Shown here piece by piece: positions 8,094-16,107 of a stretch of 31,211 nt of DNA. A model generated the notes under the pieces. That model was not told the origin of the DNA and made no database searches. It was given only the letters and a program-made list of their open reading frames with translations. The first letter of the stretch is position 1. Each line of letters starts with the position of its first letter. The translations under genes and the position numbers were made by a program. Origin of the DNA: CAYQAJ01 sp964415245 (GTDB lineage Bacteria > Planctomycetota > Planctomycetia > Pirellulales > Pirellulaceae); assembly GCA_964415245.1 (NCBI GenBank), contig CAYQAJ010000026.1, positions 1-31,211 of the forward strand, read 5' to 3'.

Positions 8094-9137
8094 ATGTCGA
8101 TTCTGCAAGACCGCCACGTATTGATCACCGGCGGCACCGGCTCCTTCGGTCGCAAGTGCGCCGAGATGCTGTTGCGACTTTGCCCGCCGCGACGCTTGGT
8201 CATCTTCAGCCGCGATGAGCAGAAGCACGTCGACATGGCCCGCAACGTGCTGCCGCCGTCGCAATATCCGCAGGTGCGGTACTTCGTGGGAGACGTGCGC
8301 GACGAGTCGCGGCTTCGGCGGGCCCTGCGGGGAATCGACTACGTGATTCACGCCGCGGCCATGAAGCACGTCGACGTGGCCGAGTACAACCCGCAGGAGT
8401 GCATCCACACCAATATCGGCGGGGCCGAAAACTTGATCAGCGCCTGTATCGACTGCGGCGTGAAGCGGCTGGTTGCTCTGTCGACCGACAAAGCAGCCAA
8501 CCCGATCAATCTCTACGGCGCCACCAAGCTGTGCTCCGACAAACTGTTCGTGGCAGGCAACGCACTGGCCGGCGAACACGGCACACGATTCGCCGTGGTT
8601 CGATACGGAAACGTGCTGGGCTCGAACGGCTCTGTCGTTCCGCTGTTTCTCCGCGAGCGTGCCAACGGTGTGCTGCCGGTGACCGACCCGCGCATGACGC
8701 GTTTCATCATCACGCTCGAGCAGGGCGTGCGGTTCGTGCTCTCGGCTTTCGAGCGGTTGGCGGGAGGCGAGGTGTTCGTGCCCAAGATCCCCAGCACCAC
8801 CATCGGCGACCTGGCTCGCGCCGTGGCGCCCGACTGCGCTATCCGCGTAATTGGCATCCGTCCAGGCGAAAAGCTGCACGAGTGCATGATTCCGTCGGAC
8901 GAGGCGCGGCAGACGCTCGAGTTCGACGATCATTATGTCATTGAGCCGGCGTTCCACGGCTGGTCGCGAGCAACGGGCATCCACGCGGAGGGAGCCCGCC
9001 GCTGTGCGGACGGATTCTCCTTTTGCAGCGACAGCAATACGCAGTGGCTTTCGGTCGAGGAGCTGCGCGACATGATCCGGGACGAGTTTGGCAATTGCGT
9101 CGAACCGGAGCCGGCATTGGCGCGCAAAGCGGGGTGA
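8094..9137 (+). CDS. pseB: UDP-N-acetylglucosamine 4,6-dehydratase (inverting), PseB
   Basis: A predicted 347-residue extended SDR. TGGTGSFG (12-19) binds NADP; AAAMKHVDVAEYNP carries the PseB-type lysine (K91); STDKAANPINLYGATK gives D132-K133 and the catalytic Y141/K145 pair. The C-terminal RPGEKLHECMIPSDEA and TQWLSVEELR segments also match PseB/FlaA1. The enzyme converts UDP-GlcNAc to UDP-2-acetamido-2,6-dideoxy-beta-L-arabino-4-hexulose, the first step toward pseudaminic acid and related sugars. ATG at 8094 is preferred over a TTG at 8085. It leads the plus-strand operon and is followed after 28 bases by an oxidoreductase gene. The match to PseB is strong throughout the protein; related CapD/WbjB-type dehydratases are the only close alternative. 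Confidence 0.92.
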   Translation: MSILQDRHVLITGGTGSFGRKCAEMLLRLCPPRRLVIFSRDEQKHVDMARNVLPPSQYPQVRYFVGDVRDESRLRRALRGIDYVIHAAAMKHVDVAEYNPQECIHTNIGGAENLISACIDCGVKRLVALSTDKAANPINLYGATKLCSDKLFVAGNALAGEHGTRFAVVRYGNVLGSNGSVVPLFLRERANGVLPVTDPRMTRFIITLEQGVRFVLSAFERLAGGEVFVPKIPSTTIGDLARAVAPDCAIRVIGIRPGEKLHECMIPSDEARQTLEFDDHYVIEPAFHGWSRATGIHAEGARRCADGFSFCSDSNTQWLSVEELRDMIRDEFGNCVEPEPALARKAG

Positions 9138-9165
9138 GAACAGAGAGTCGTTACGGAGCAACACC

Positions 9166-10176
9166 TTGAAACGCATCCTGGTAGTAGGCGTGGGCTCGGT
9201 CGGTCAGCGGCACATCCGCGCTTTTGCGGCCACGGGCCGGGCACAAGTGGCCGTGTGCGACACCGATTCGCGGCTGCTATGCCAGGCAGCCGCGCAGTGG
9301 GGACTTCGCCGCGGCTACGACAGCCTCGACGAGGCCCTGGGCGATGAGTTCGACGCGGCGGTCGTTGCCACGCCGGCCCAATTGCACGTCTCGATGGCGA
9401 CGAAGCTCGCCGAGTCGGGCATGCACGTGCTCATCGAGAAGCCGCTCAGCACTTCGATGGCCGGAGTTGAAGAGTTGCAACAGGCGGTCGCGCGGCATTC
9501 GCTCGCTGCGGCGGTCGGGTACGTTTATCGCGCCCATCCCGCACTGGCGGCTATGAAGCGGGCGATTCACGCAGGGCGGTTTGGCGCACCGGTGCAGATC
9601 GTCGCCAACTGCGGGCAACACTTTCCCTACTACCGGCCGGCGTACCGCGAAATTTACTATGCCGATCGGGCTACCGGCGGCGGAGCCATTCAGGATGCCC
9701 TGACGCACGTGCTCAACGCGGGCGAATGGCTCGCCGGGCCGATCGATCGCCTGGTGGCCGATGCCGCTCATCTCGTACTGGAAGGCGTCGACGTGGAGGA
9801 CACGGTACACGTGCTTTCGCGGCACGGGGGAGTGTTGGGGTGCTACAGCTTGAACCAGCACCAGGCGCCCGACGAGGTAACGATCACGGCCGTGTGCGAA
9901 AGCGGCACGGCGCGATTCGAGTTTCATCATCATCGCTGGCGTTGGATGACGCACCCGGCCCAGCCCTGGCACGACGAGCCGCACGAGCCGCCCAGCTCCG
10001 ACGCGCTGTTTATCTCCCAGGCGAACGCTTTCCTCGACGCCATCGAAGGCGGCGAGCCCCTTTGCTCGCTGGCCGAAGGAGTGCAGACGTTGCGCGCGAA
10101 CCTGGCGGCCATCAGCTCGCTTGAGCAAGCAAGCTGGCAGAGCATCGAGCACACGGCCGACGTGGCGTTCGTGTAA
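9166..10176 (+). CDS. Gfo/Idh/MocA-family sugar oxidoreductase
   Basis: A predicted 336-residue NAD(P)-dependent oxidoreductase. The Rossmann GVGSVGQRH motif sits at residues 8-16, the AVVATPAQLH strand at 65-74 and the family-defining EKPLS at 91-95. GGGAIQDALTHVLN in the second domain carries the conserved histidine position. The family oxidises or reduces sugar or nucleotide-sugar hydroxyl/keto groups. The start is a TTG at 9166, seven bases after a GGAG at 9155-9158; an upstream ATG at 9088 would overlap pseB by 50 bases and adds unrelated residues. Lying between pseB and pseC, it may act on a nonulosonic acid intermediate or on a separate sugar used in the same glycan. The standard Pse pathway has no such step, so the substrate is open. 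Confidence 0.85.
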   Translation: MKRILVVGVGSVGQRHIRAFAATGRAQVAVCDTDSRLLCQAAAQWGLRRGYDSLDEALGDEFDAAVVATPAQLHVSMATKLAESGMHVLIEKPLSTSMAGVEELQQAVARHSLAAAVGYVYRAHPALAAMKRAIHAGRFGAPVQIVANCGQHFPYYRPAYREIYYADRATGGGAIQDALTHVLNAGEWLAGPIDRLVADAAHLVLEGVDVEDTVHVLSRHGGVLGCYSLNQHQAPDEVTITAVCESGTARFEFHHHRWRWMTHPAQPWHDEPHEPPSSDALFISQANAFLDAIEGGEPLCSLAEGVQTLRANLAAISSLEQASWQSIEHTADVAFV

Positions 10177-10238
10177 CGACGGACTGCCAGTCGGGGAAGA
10201 CACCCTTTCGTCACACGCCCTTTCGTCGACTACGGCGC

Positions 10239-11048
10239 ATGGACGCGCAGCAACCAAACGAGCCGAGCGTCCAAGAGCTGTTCGACCTGCGCGGCACTGC
10301 GTCGCTGGTCACGGGCGCCGGTGGCCATCTGGGCCAATCCCTGGCCCGCGCTCTGGCCGAGTCGGGCAGCCGCGTCGTGGTCACCAGCCGCTCGGAGCAG
10401 CGGGCAGGCGACGTGGCGGCTCAGCTTCCCCCGGTCGAGTCCGGCTCACATGAGCCGGTCGTTCTTGATCATCTTGATGAGGGGTCCATCGAGCGCGCCG
10501 TCGACGAGGCGGTCGCACGCTGCGGCCAGATCGACGTGCTGGTGGCCAATGCCCACGAAGCTACGGAGCACGACTGGCGCAACCTGAAGGGCGATGAGTT
10601 CACGCGACAGCTTTCCAACGCCACCGGCTATTTCTTGCTCGCGCGGCACGTGCGCGATCGTGCGGTCGAGCGTGGCGCCGGGGCGAGCATCATCCTGCTG
10701 GGGTCGATGTACGCGCTCGTGGGGTCGTACCCTGACGTCTACGAGGGGATCGATGCATCCAGCTCGGCTGCCTATCACGCGCTGAAAGGGGGCATCGTGC
10801 AGCTTGCGCGGCATCTGGCCGTGTACTGGGCCCGCGACAGAGTGCGGGTCAATTGCCTCAGCCCGGGTCCGTTCCCGTCGCCCGACGCACCTGCGGAGTT
10901 GCGTCGGCGCCTGGAGCAGAAGAGCCCGATGCACCGAATGGGCCAGCCGCACGAGTTGAAAGGCGCGGTCGTCTATCTTGCCTCGCGGGCCAGCAGCTAC
11001 GTGACAGGCCACAACCTGGTTGTCGACGGCGGCTGGACGGCATGGTGA
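10239..11048 (+). CDS. Short-chain dehydrogenase/reductase
   Basis: A predicted 269-residue classical SDR. TGAGGHLG (25-32) is the cofactor loop, VLVANAH (100-106) corresponds to the usual NNAG strand with a histidine replacing the glycine, S156 lies in ILLGSMYA, and the catalytic Y179-x3-K183 is in AAYHALK. The C-terminus has VNCLSPGPFPS and SYVTGHNLVVDGGW, both typical. A PtmA-like SDR accompanies legionaminic acid genes in Campylobacter, and this gene has a similar placement and size, but the assignment is only by analogy. It starts 62 bases after the Gfo/Idh gene and is separated from pseC by 102 bases. Its role could be reduction or epimerisation of a keto-sugar, or a modification outside the nonulosonic acid route. 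Confidence 0.85.
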   Translation: MDAQQPNEPSVQELFDLRGTASLVTGAGGHLGQSLARALAESGSRVVVTSRSEQRAGDVAAQLPPVESGSHEPVVLDHLDEGSIERAVDEAVARCGQIDVLVANAHEATEHDWRNLKGDEFTRQLSNATGYFLLARHVRDRAVERGAGASIILLGSMYALVGSYPDVYEGIDASSSAAYHALKGGIVQLARHLAVYWARDRVRVNCLSPGPFPSPDAPAELRRRLEQKSPMHRMGQPHELKGAVVYLASRASSYVTGHNLVVDGGWTAW

Positions 11049-11150
11049 AAGCAAGTTTTCGCTAGCAAGTGCGGCGCGAAATCATATTGCCGCATTGCGC
11101 GGTTTCTGCACAATGAGCGGCCCTCAACTCACGGCCACAAAGCACTTTAC

Positions 11151-12347
11151 ATGGCATCGCGCAAGCATTCATCCGACGCCGGGCCTCCCCGAGTGATTCC
11201 CTACGGTCGCCACGAAGTGCACGACGACGATGTCGCCGCAGTCACGGAAGCACTGTACTCGGACTGGCTCACTACGGGACCGGCCGTCAAGCGATTCGAA
11301 GAATCGTTGGCTCGCACGGTGGGAGCATCGCATGCGGTGGCCGTAAACAGCGGCACGGCAGCGCTCCACTGCGCCATGCACGCCCTGGACATCGGCCCGG
11401 GCGACGAGGTGATCGTGCCTCCGCTCACCTTCGCGGCCAGTGCCAACTGTGTGCTTTATCAAGGGGGCACGCCGGTCTTTGCCGACGTCGATCCGGCGAC
11501 GCTGCTGATCGACCCGGCATCGGTCGAGGCCCGCATTACGCCCCGCACCCGTGCGGTCATCGCGGTCGACTACGCGGGGCAGCCATGCGACTACGACGCC
11601 CTGCACGCGATCGCGGTGCGGCATCGACTCGCCATCGTCGCCGACGCCTGCCACAGCCTCGGCGCGAGCGACCGCGCCCGATCGGTGGGGAGCCTCGCCC
11701 ACATCAGCGCGTTTAGCTTCCATCCCGTGAAAGCGATCACCACCGGCGAAGGAGGTATGGCGGTCACCGACGACGAGTCGCTCGCCCGGTGGATGCGCAC
11801 TTTTCGTAACCACGGCATCACAATCGACGCACAGGCGCGCGACCAGCAAGGCACATGGTACTACGAGATGCAGGAGCTGGGGTTCAACTACCGCATCAGC
11901 GACGTGGCCTGTGCCCTGGGATCTAGCCAGCTTGCACGGCTCGACGAATCCATTCGACGACGACAAGAGATTGCTCGCGCGTATGATGAGGCGCTCGACA
12001 GGCTTTCGCTTGTATCGCCACTGGAATTACGCGACGGAGTTTCGCACGCGCGGCATTTGTACGTCGTGCGATGGCACAACGAACGGGCGACGATCGACCG
12101 GGCCGGACTGTTCGCGGAGCTTCGCGCTCGTGGACTGGGTGTGAACGTGCACTATATCCCGGTCTACTTGCATCCGTATTACCGGCGGCGCTTCGGCACC
12201 GGGCCGGGTTTGTGCCCAGTGGCGGAGGCGGCTTACGAGCAGATCGTTTCCCTGCCGATATACCCGGCGATGACCGAGGCGGACGTGGGACGTGTCATCG
12301 ACGCGGTATCGTCGTGCGCGCGACAATTCGCGCGACGGGCCGCGTAA
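11151..12347 (+). CDS. pseC: UDP-4-amino-4,6-dideoxy-N-acetyl-beta-L-altrosamine transaminase, PseC
   Basis: A predicted 398-residue DegT/DnrJ/EryC1/StrS aminotransferase. The PLP-binding lysine is K194 in SFHPVKAITTGEGG, the PseC form of the motif. Also present are AVNSGTAALH (65-73), VPPLTFAASANC, VADACHSLGA, ELGFNYRISDVACALG and VHYIPVYLHPYY, all matching PseC along its length. It transfers an amino group, normally from glutamate, to C4 of the PseB product. The 102 bases upstream include TTGCCG and CACAAT separated by 16 bases, a possible weak promoter. The gene is followed by an inverted repeat that may attenuate transcription into the cytidylyltransferase gene. Sure as to family; the exact stereochemistry of the product rests on the PseB/PseC pairing. 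Confidence 0.92.
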   Translation: MASRKHSSDAGPPRVIPYGRHEVHDDDVAAVTEALYSDWLTTGPAVKRFEESLARTVGASHAVAVNSGTAALHCAMHALDIGPGDEVIVPPLTFAASANCVLYQGGTPVFADVDPATLLIDPASVEARITPRTRAVIAVDYAGQPCDYDALHAIAVRHRLAIVADACHSLGASDRARSVGSLAHISAFSFHPVKAITTGEGGMAVTDDESLARWMRTFRNHGITIDAQARDQQGTWYYEMQELGFNYRISDVACALGSSQLARLDESIRRRQEIARAYDEALDRLSLVSPLELRDGVSHARHLYVVRWHNERATIDRAGLFAELRARGLGVNVHYIPVYLHPYYRRRFGTGPGLCPVAEAAYEQIVSLPIYPAMTEADVGRVIDAVSSCARQFARRAA

Positions 12348-12351
12348 TCCA

Positions 12352-12426
12352 AACCCGAAGCGTTAGCAAGGGCGCGCCGCTACGTCGAAGCATCAAGATC
12401 GCGCGCCCTCGCTGACGCTTCGGGTT
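12352..12426. repeat. 26-bp inverted repeat with 23-base loop (TRSVSEG type)
   Basis: Arms at 12352-12377 and 12401-12426 match at 24 of 26 positions as reverse complements; each has the core CCCGAAGCGT and a GGGCGCGC end. Translated in some frames it gives the VTRSVSEGA peptide that I recognise from spurious planctomycete ORFs. It sits between pseC and the cytidylyltransferase gene and would form a very stable RNA hairpin, so it may act as an attenuator. No T-run follows. Confidence 0.75.
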
Positions 12427-12449
12427 ACGAGGAAGGACTTCGCAAGTTG

Positions 12450-13178
12450 ATGAACGTCGTCGCAATCATCCAGGCTCGCATGGGCAGCTCGCGATTGCCC
12501 GGCAAGGTGCTGGTCGATCTGGGCGGCGAGACAATGCTGGGGCGAGTGGTGCGACGCGTGTCGCGGTCGGCGAGCGTGAAGCAGGTAGTTGTCGCCACCA
12601 CGACGAAGCCGGCCGATGATGCGATCGCGCGGCTGTGCGACGAACGGGGCTGGTCGTGCTTCCGCGGAAGCGAAGACGATGTGCTCGACCGCTATTACCA
12701 GACGGCTCGCCATCACGGGGCCGACGTGGTTGTGCGTGTCACCAGCGACGATCCGTTTATCGACGCCGAGCTGATCGACGAGCTGACGGGGCGCGTCACG
12801 GCGAACCCCGGCGCCGTCGACTACGCCTGTAACTTTTTGCCGCGGCGCACGTTTCCGCTGGGTCTGGACTTCGAGGTAGCCACGTTCGCCGCGCTCGAAA
12901 GAACGTGGCGCGAGGACGACAATCCTTTGTGGCGAGAGCACGTTTTCGAGTACGTACTGCACCGGCCCGAGTTGTTTCGCATTGCGACGATCGCCCACGA
13001 CGTCGATCTGTCGCACCTGCGATGGACCGTCGACACGCCCGAGGATTTGGAACTTGCCCGCCGAGTGTACCGCCACTTCGAGCACGATCGATTCTCGTGG
13101 CACGAGGCCGTCGCGCTGCTGGAGCGCCATCCCGATTGGCAGGCGATCAACGAGATGGTCGTCCAAAAACAGGTCTAG
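12450..13178 (+). CDS. spsF: SpsF-type cytidylyltransferase for nonulosonic acid activation
   Basis: A predicted 242-residue nucleotidyltransferase. IIQARMGSSRLPGK near the start is the nucleotide-binding loop of the SpsF/CMP-sugar synthetase group, followed by VVVATTTKPADD, RGSEDDVLDRYYQTA and RVTSDDPFID, where the aspartates would bind metal. HLRWTVDTPEDLELAR near residue 190 is also conserved. The family activates nonulosonic acids as CMP derivatives, as in the Bacillus sps spore-coat operon; Campylobacter-type PseF has a different PARGGSK loop, so the SpsF name fits better. ATG at 12450 is chosen, with GAGGAAGG about 12 bases upstream; a TTG directly before it would add one residue. Seven bases separate it from pseG, suggesting coupled translation. 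Confidence 0.85.
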   Translation: MNVVAIIQARMGSSRLPGKVLVDLGGETMLGRVVRRVSRSASVKQVVVATTTKPADDAIARLCDERGWSCFRGSEDDVLDRYYQTARHHGADVVVRVTSDDPFIDAELIDELTGRVTANPGAVDYACNFLPRRTFPLGLDFEVATFAALERTWREDDNPLWREHVFEYVLHRPELFRIATIAHDVDLSHLRWTVDTPEDLELARRVYRHFEHDRFSWHEAVALLERHPDWQAINEMVVQKQV

Positions 13179-13185
13179 AAGAACC

Positions 13186-14247
13186 ATGGAAGGTTCATGG
13201 ATTTTGATTCGCACCGACGCTGGCCGTCGCATAGGAGGCGGTCACGTGATGCGCTGTCTCGCTTTGGCGCAGGCGTGGATGCAGTCGGGCGGCCGCACTT
13301 GCTTCGCGATGGCCGAGGGGGAGTCGATCTTTGCACGTCGCCTCTCAGCCGAGACTTGTCATGTGGAAACGATTCGCGCGCCCGCCGGATCGGACGATGA
13401 CGCTCGTGAAACCGCAACGATCGCGGGCCGGCTGGGAGCGACGTGGATCGTGCTGGATGGTTATCATCTGTCGACCGAATATCAGCACGTTCTTCGTGAC
13501 GAGGCTTCCCGCGCCGCCGGACGAGGGCTGCGGCTCGCGCGCATCGACGATTGTGGGTTGGCGGTGCCTTTGCCGGCCGACGTGCTGGTCAACCAGAATC
13601 TACACGCGCATCCGCGGCTGTATGTCAGTTGCCATAACCATGCACGGTTGCTCCTGGGGCCGACGTACGCGCTGCTCCGCCGCGAATTCGCGCCCTGGCG
13701 CACGTGGCAGCGGCGCGTTTCGCCACAGGCCCGCAGGGTACTTGTCACGCTGGGCGGCTCCGACGACGCCAACGTCGCGGGTAAAGTTGTCGAAGGGTTG
13801 CGGCTGTGCAGCGGCATGAATCTCGATGTGCGTCTTGTCGTCGGGCCCGCCAACGTGCACCGGGCGGAACTCGAAGCCGCCTGTGCAGAATTGGGCATAC
13901 GCATCGAGAAAAGCGTCGCCGACATGACGCCCCTATTCGCCTGGGCCGACGTGGCGATCACCGCCGCCGGAAGCACCACGTGGGAGTCGGCCTTTTTCGG
14001 TCTGCCCGCCGCTGTGCTGGTGTTGGCCGACAATCAGCGCGACATTGCCGCGAGCGCTCACGAGGCCGGCTTGGTCGTCAATCTCGGCTGGCACGCCGAC
14101 GTCGGGCCCGAACAGATCGCAGTGGCGCTGACCCAGTTTTGCGTTACCCCACAACTGCGGCAGTCGATGAGCCAGCGCGGACGGCGGATTGTCGACGGCC
14201 TTGGTGCCGCCCGCATCGTCGAACATTTGACGAGGGCCGCGGCATGA
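13186..14247 (+). CDS. pseG: UDP-2,4-diacetamido-2,4,6-trideoxy-beta-L-altropyranose hydrolase, PseG
   Basis: A predicted 353-residue GT-B-like hydrolase. IRTDAGRRIGGGHVMRCLALAQAW (residues 8-31) is the PseG N-terminal signature, with H20 at the catalytic position. VTLGGSDDANVAGKVV and AITAAGSTTWESAFFGLPA form the C-terminal nucleotide-binding site. The enzyme removes UDP from the diacetamido sugar to give the free 6-deoxy-hexose used by the synthase. It is longer than Campylobacter PseG (roughly 275 residues) but within the range of other homologues. No GNAT (PseH-like) domain is fused at the C-terminus, which ends soon after the Rossmann domain. ATG at 13186 lies 7 bases after the cytidylyltransferase stop, and the stop overlaps the next start (ATGA), so the three genes are translationally linked. 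Confidence 0.88.
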   Translation: MEGSWILIRTDAGRRIGGGHVMRCLALAQAWMQSGGRTCFAMAEGESIFARRLSAETCHVETIRAPAGSDDDARETATIAGRLGATWIVLDGYHLSTEYQHVLRDEASRAAGRGLRLARIDDCGLAVPLPADVLVNQNLHAHPRLYVSCHNHARLLLGPTYALLRREFAPWRTWQRRVSPQARRVLVTLGGSDDANVAGKVVEGLRLCSGMNLDVRLVVGPANVHRAELEAACAELGIRIEKSVADMTPLFAWADVAITAAGSTTWESAFFGLPAAVLVLADNQRDIAASAHEAGLVVNLGWHADVGPEQIAVALTQFCVTPQLRQSMSQRGRRIVDGLGAARIVEHLTRAAA

Positions 14248-15293
14248 AACCGGCGCGATTTGGCGACTGGATTCTCGAACCGGGTGGAAAATGCCTAGTG
14301 GCGGCCGAGATCGGCATCAACCACAACGGCGATCTTGCGCTCGCGCAGGCGATGATCGACGCCGCAGCCGATGCGGGCGCCCATGCCGTCAAGTTCCAGA
14401 ACTACCGCACGGAAGACTTTGTGACCGACCGTTCGCTCGTGTACGAGTACGTTTCGCAGGGGCGCACGGTGCGCGAGTCGCAATACGAGATGTTCCGCCG
14501 CTATGAGATGCCGCGAGAATGGCTGCCGCTTCTGGCCGATCATTGCCGCCGGCGGCAGGTGATGTTCTTCAGCACGCCGACCAGTCCCGAGGGGGTGGCC
14601 GACCTGGTGGGCGTGGGGGCGCCGATGCTCAAGAATGGCTCCGACTTCCTGGGCAATCTGCCGCTGGTGCGGTCGATGGCTGAGAGCGGCTTGCCCACGA
14701 TTCTGTCGACGGGGATGGCTACATTGGCAGAGATCGACGACGCGGCGCGGGCGTTTCGCGGCGCGGGCGGGCGCGACTTGGTGCTGTTGCATTGCACTTC
14801 GTCGTATCCAACTCCGCCCGATGACGTGCATCTTCGCAAAATTCCTTCGCTGGCGGCTGCGTTCGGCTGCCCGGTGGGTTTGAGCGATCACACGGAGGGC
14901 ATTGTGGCGGCGATCGGCGCGGCGGCGCTGGGGGCGTGCATGATCGAGAAGCACTTCACGCTCGACAAGCATCTGCCCGGCCCCGATCATCGCTTCTCGT
15001 GCGACCCGGCGGAGATAAAGGTACTGGTCGAGGCAGTCGAGCAAGTTCGGCAGTGCCTGGGCGAAGCGGCAATCGGCACAACGGCAGATCAGGAATCGAG
15101 TCGGCGGCAGTTCCGGCTTTCGTGCGCTGCATCGCGGCGGCTGGACGAGGGACACCGGTTGGAAGACCGCGATATCGTCTTCCGCCGACCTGGCGACGGA
15201 TTGCCGCCGACCGCGGCTGAGTGGCTGGTGGGCCAATGTCTGCGGCGGGCCGTTTCGGTCGGTGAGATGTTTCAAGCCGAGCACTTTGGTTGA
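14244..15293 (+). CDS. pseI: NeuB/PseI-family nonulosonic acid synthase
   Basis: A predicted 349-residue synthase condensing phosphoenolpyruvate with a 6-carbon sugar to give a nine-carbon acid. The TIM barrel shows AEIGINHNGD (21-30), AVKFQNY, STGMAT (155-160), HCTSSYPTP (183-191), GLSDHTEG (212-219) and EKHFTLD (235-241), including metal-binding H216 and H237. A C-terminal SAF/antifreeze-like domain spans about 290-349 (FRRPGDGLPP). Two points are unusual: LPGPDHRFS at 244-252 is closer to the GPDH form of NeuB/LegI than to PseI, and LKNGSDFLGNLPL (129-141) replaces the usual KIASxE-type strand. PseI is used because of pseB/pseC/pseG alongside; a legionaminate or other synthase is possible. 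It overlaps pseG by 4 bases. Confidence 0.85.
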   Translation: MKPARFGDWILEPGGKCLVAAEIGINHNGDLALAQAMIDAAADAGAHAVKFQNYRTEDFVTDRSLVYEYVSQGRTVRESQYEMFRRYEMPREWLPLLADHCRRRQVMFFSTPTSPEGVADLVGVGAPMLKNGSDFLGNLPLVRSMAESGLPTILSTGMATLAEIDDAARAFRGAGGRDLVLLHCTSSYPTPPDDVHLRKIPSLAAAFGCPVGLSDHTEGIVAAIGAAALGACMIEKHFTLDKHLPGPDHRFSCDPAEIKVLVEAVEQVRQCLGEAAIGTTADQESSRRQFRLSCAASRRLDEGHRLEDRDIVFRRPGDGLPPTAAEWLVGQCLRRAVSVGEMFQAEHFG

Positions 15294-15331
15294 ACTGCGG
15301 CATGTCGATTCGATTGGGAGAAACGGTAAGC

Positions 15332-16045
15332 ATGAATGCTATTGCGACGGCGCCATTGCGTCCGAACTGCGATCCCGTATGGGAAAACGCAATCTACAGC
15401 CGTGGGCGGCAGTTCAATCGGTATCCCTACGACTGTGTGGTGAGCTTCGTTTACCGCCACGCGCCGAAAGACAAACCGAGCGGCGAGGTGCGTATTCTGG
15501 AGGTCGGCTGCGGCGCCGGCAACAACCTGGCATTTGCAGCTCGCGAGGGTTTTTCGGTCGCGGGCATCGACGCAAGTCCGTCGGCCATCGCACAGGCGCG
15601 GCAGCGGTTCGACGAAGAGAATCTCCACGGCGACCTGCGGGTCGGCGATTTTTCGACGCTGCCGTTTGACGACGGTTCGTTCGATCTGGCAATCGACCGC
15701 GCGGCGATTACCTGCGTCGGCCGGTCGGCGGCGTATGCGGCGGTGGCCGAGGTGCATCGCGTGCTGCGCCCCGGCGGCTGTTTCCTGTTCAACCCCTACA
15801 GTGCGGCGCACTCCAGCGCCCGATTTGGGCGGCACGGCGACGACGGCCTCGTTGACAACATCACAGGCGGGACGCTGCAAGGCGTGGGACACATCTGCTT
15901 CTACTCGCGCGATGACGTACACGAGCTGTTTTCGCGCGGCTGGAGCCTGGTGAGCATCGAGCACCTGCGCATCGATCAGATGCTCGGTTCGGCGGCGGGC
16001 AGTCACTGCGAGTGGCGCGTAGTTGCACAGCGAGACCATTCGTAA
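15332..16045 (+). CDS. Class I SAM methyltransferase
   Basis: A predicted 237-residue methyltransferase of the Methyltransf_11/25 type. Motif I is ILEVGCGAGNNLAFAA, followed by VAGIDASPSAIAQAR, GDFSTLPFDDGSFDLAIDRAAITCV and HRVLRPGGCFLFNPYS. The opening WENAIYSRGRQFNRYPYDCVVSFVYRH is a family signature of methyltransferases found in nonulosonic acid and flagellar glycan clusters, as I recall. The ATG at 15332 has GGGAG eleven bases upstream; ATG 15302 would add ten residues and is an alternative. It follows the synthase by 38 bases, so methylation of the nonulosonic acid or of its glycoside is a reasonable guess. There is no direct evidence for the methyl acceptor. Confidence 0.85.
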   Translation: MNAIATAPLRPNCDPVWENAIYSRGRQFNRYPYDCVVSFVYRHAPKDKPSGEVRILEVGCGAGNNLAFAAREGFSVAGIDASPSAIAQARQRFDEENLHGDLRVGDFSTLPFDDGSFDLAIDRAAITCVGRSAAYAAVAEVHRVLRPGGCFLFNPYSAAHSSARFGRHGDDGLVDNITGGTLQGVGHICFYSRDDVHELFSRGWSLVSIEHLRIDQMLGSAAGSHCEWRVVAQRDHS

Positions 16046-16107
16046 CGGCGAGACGGCACCGAAACCGAAGCTCGATTCGCGCTTTTTCGCGCGGCGGAGT
16101 CACACCC

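Noticed and set aside
7941..9176. 411-residue open frame antisense to pseB
   Set aside because: It covers the whole pseB gene in the opposite strand, has no recognisable motif and is an artefact of high GC at third codon positions.
9277..10257. 326-residue open frame antisense to the Gfo/Idh gene
   Set aside because: The plus-strand frame shows GxGxxG and EKP motifs; the antisense frame has none and a biased His/Arg-rich composition.
12393..13232. 279-residue minus-strand frame ending in a VTRSVSEG peptide
   Set aside because: It is antisense to the cytidylyltransferase gene and its end comes from an inverted repeat, not from a protein domain.
14295..15284. 329-residue open frame antisense to the synthase gene
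   Set aside because: It is a shadow of a strongly conserved NeuB-fold protein; the arginine-rich composition is typical of non-coding frames.
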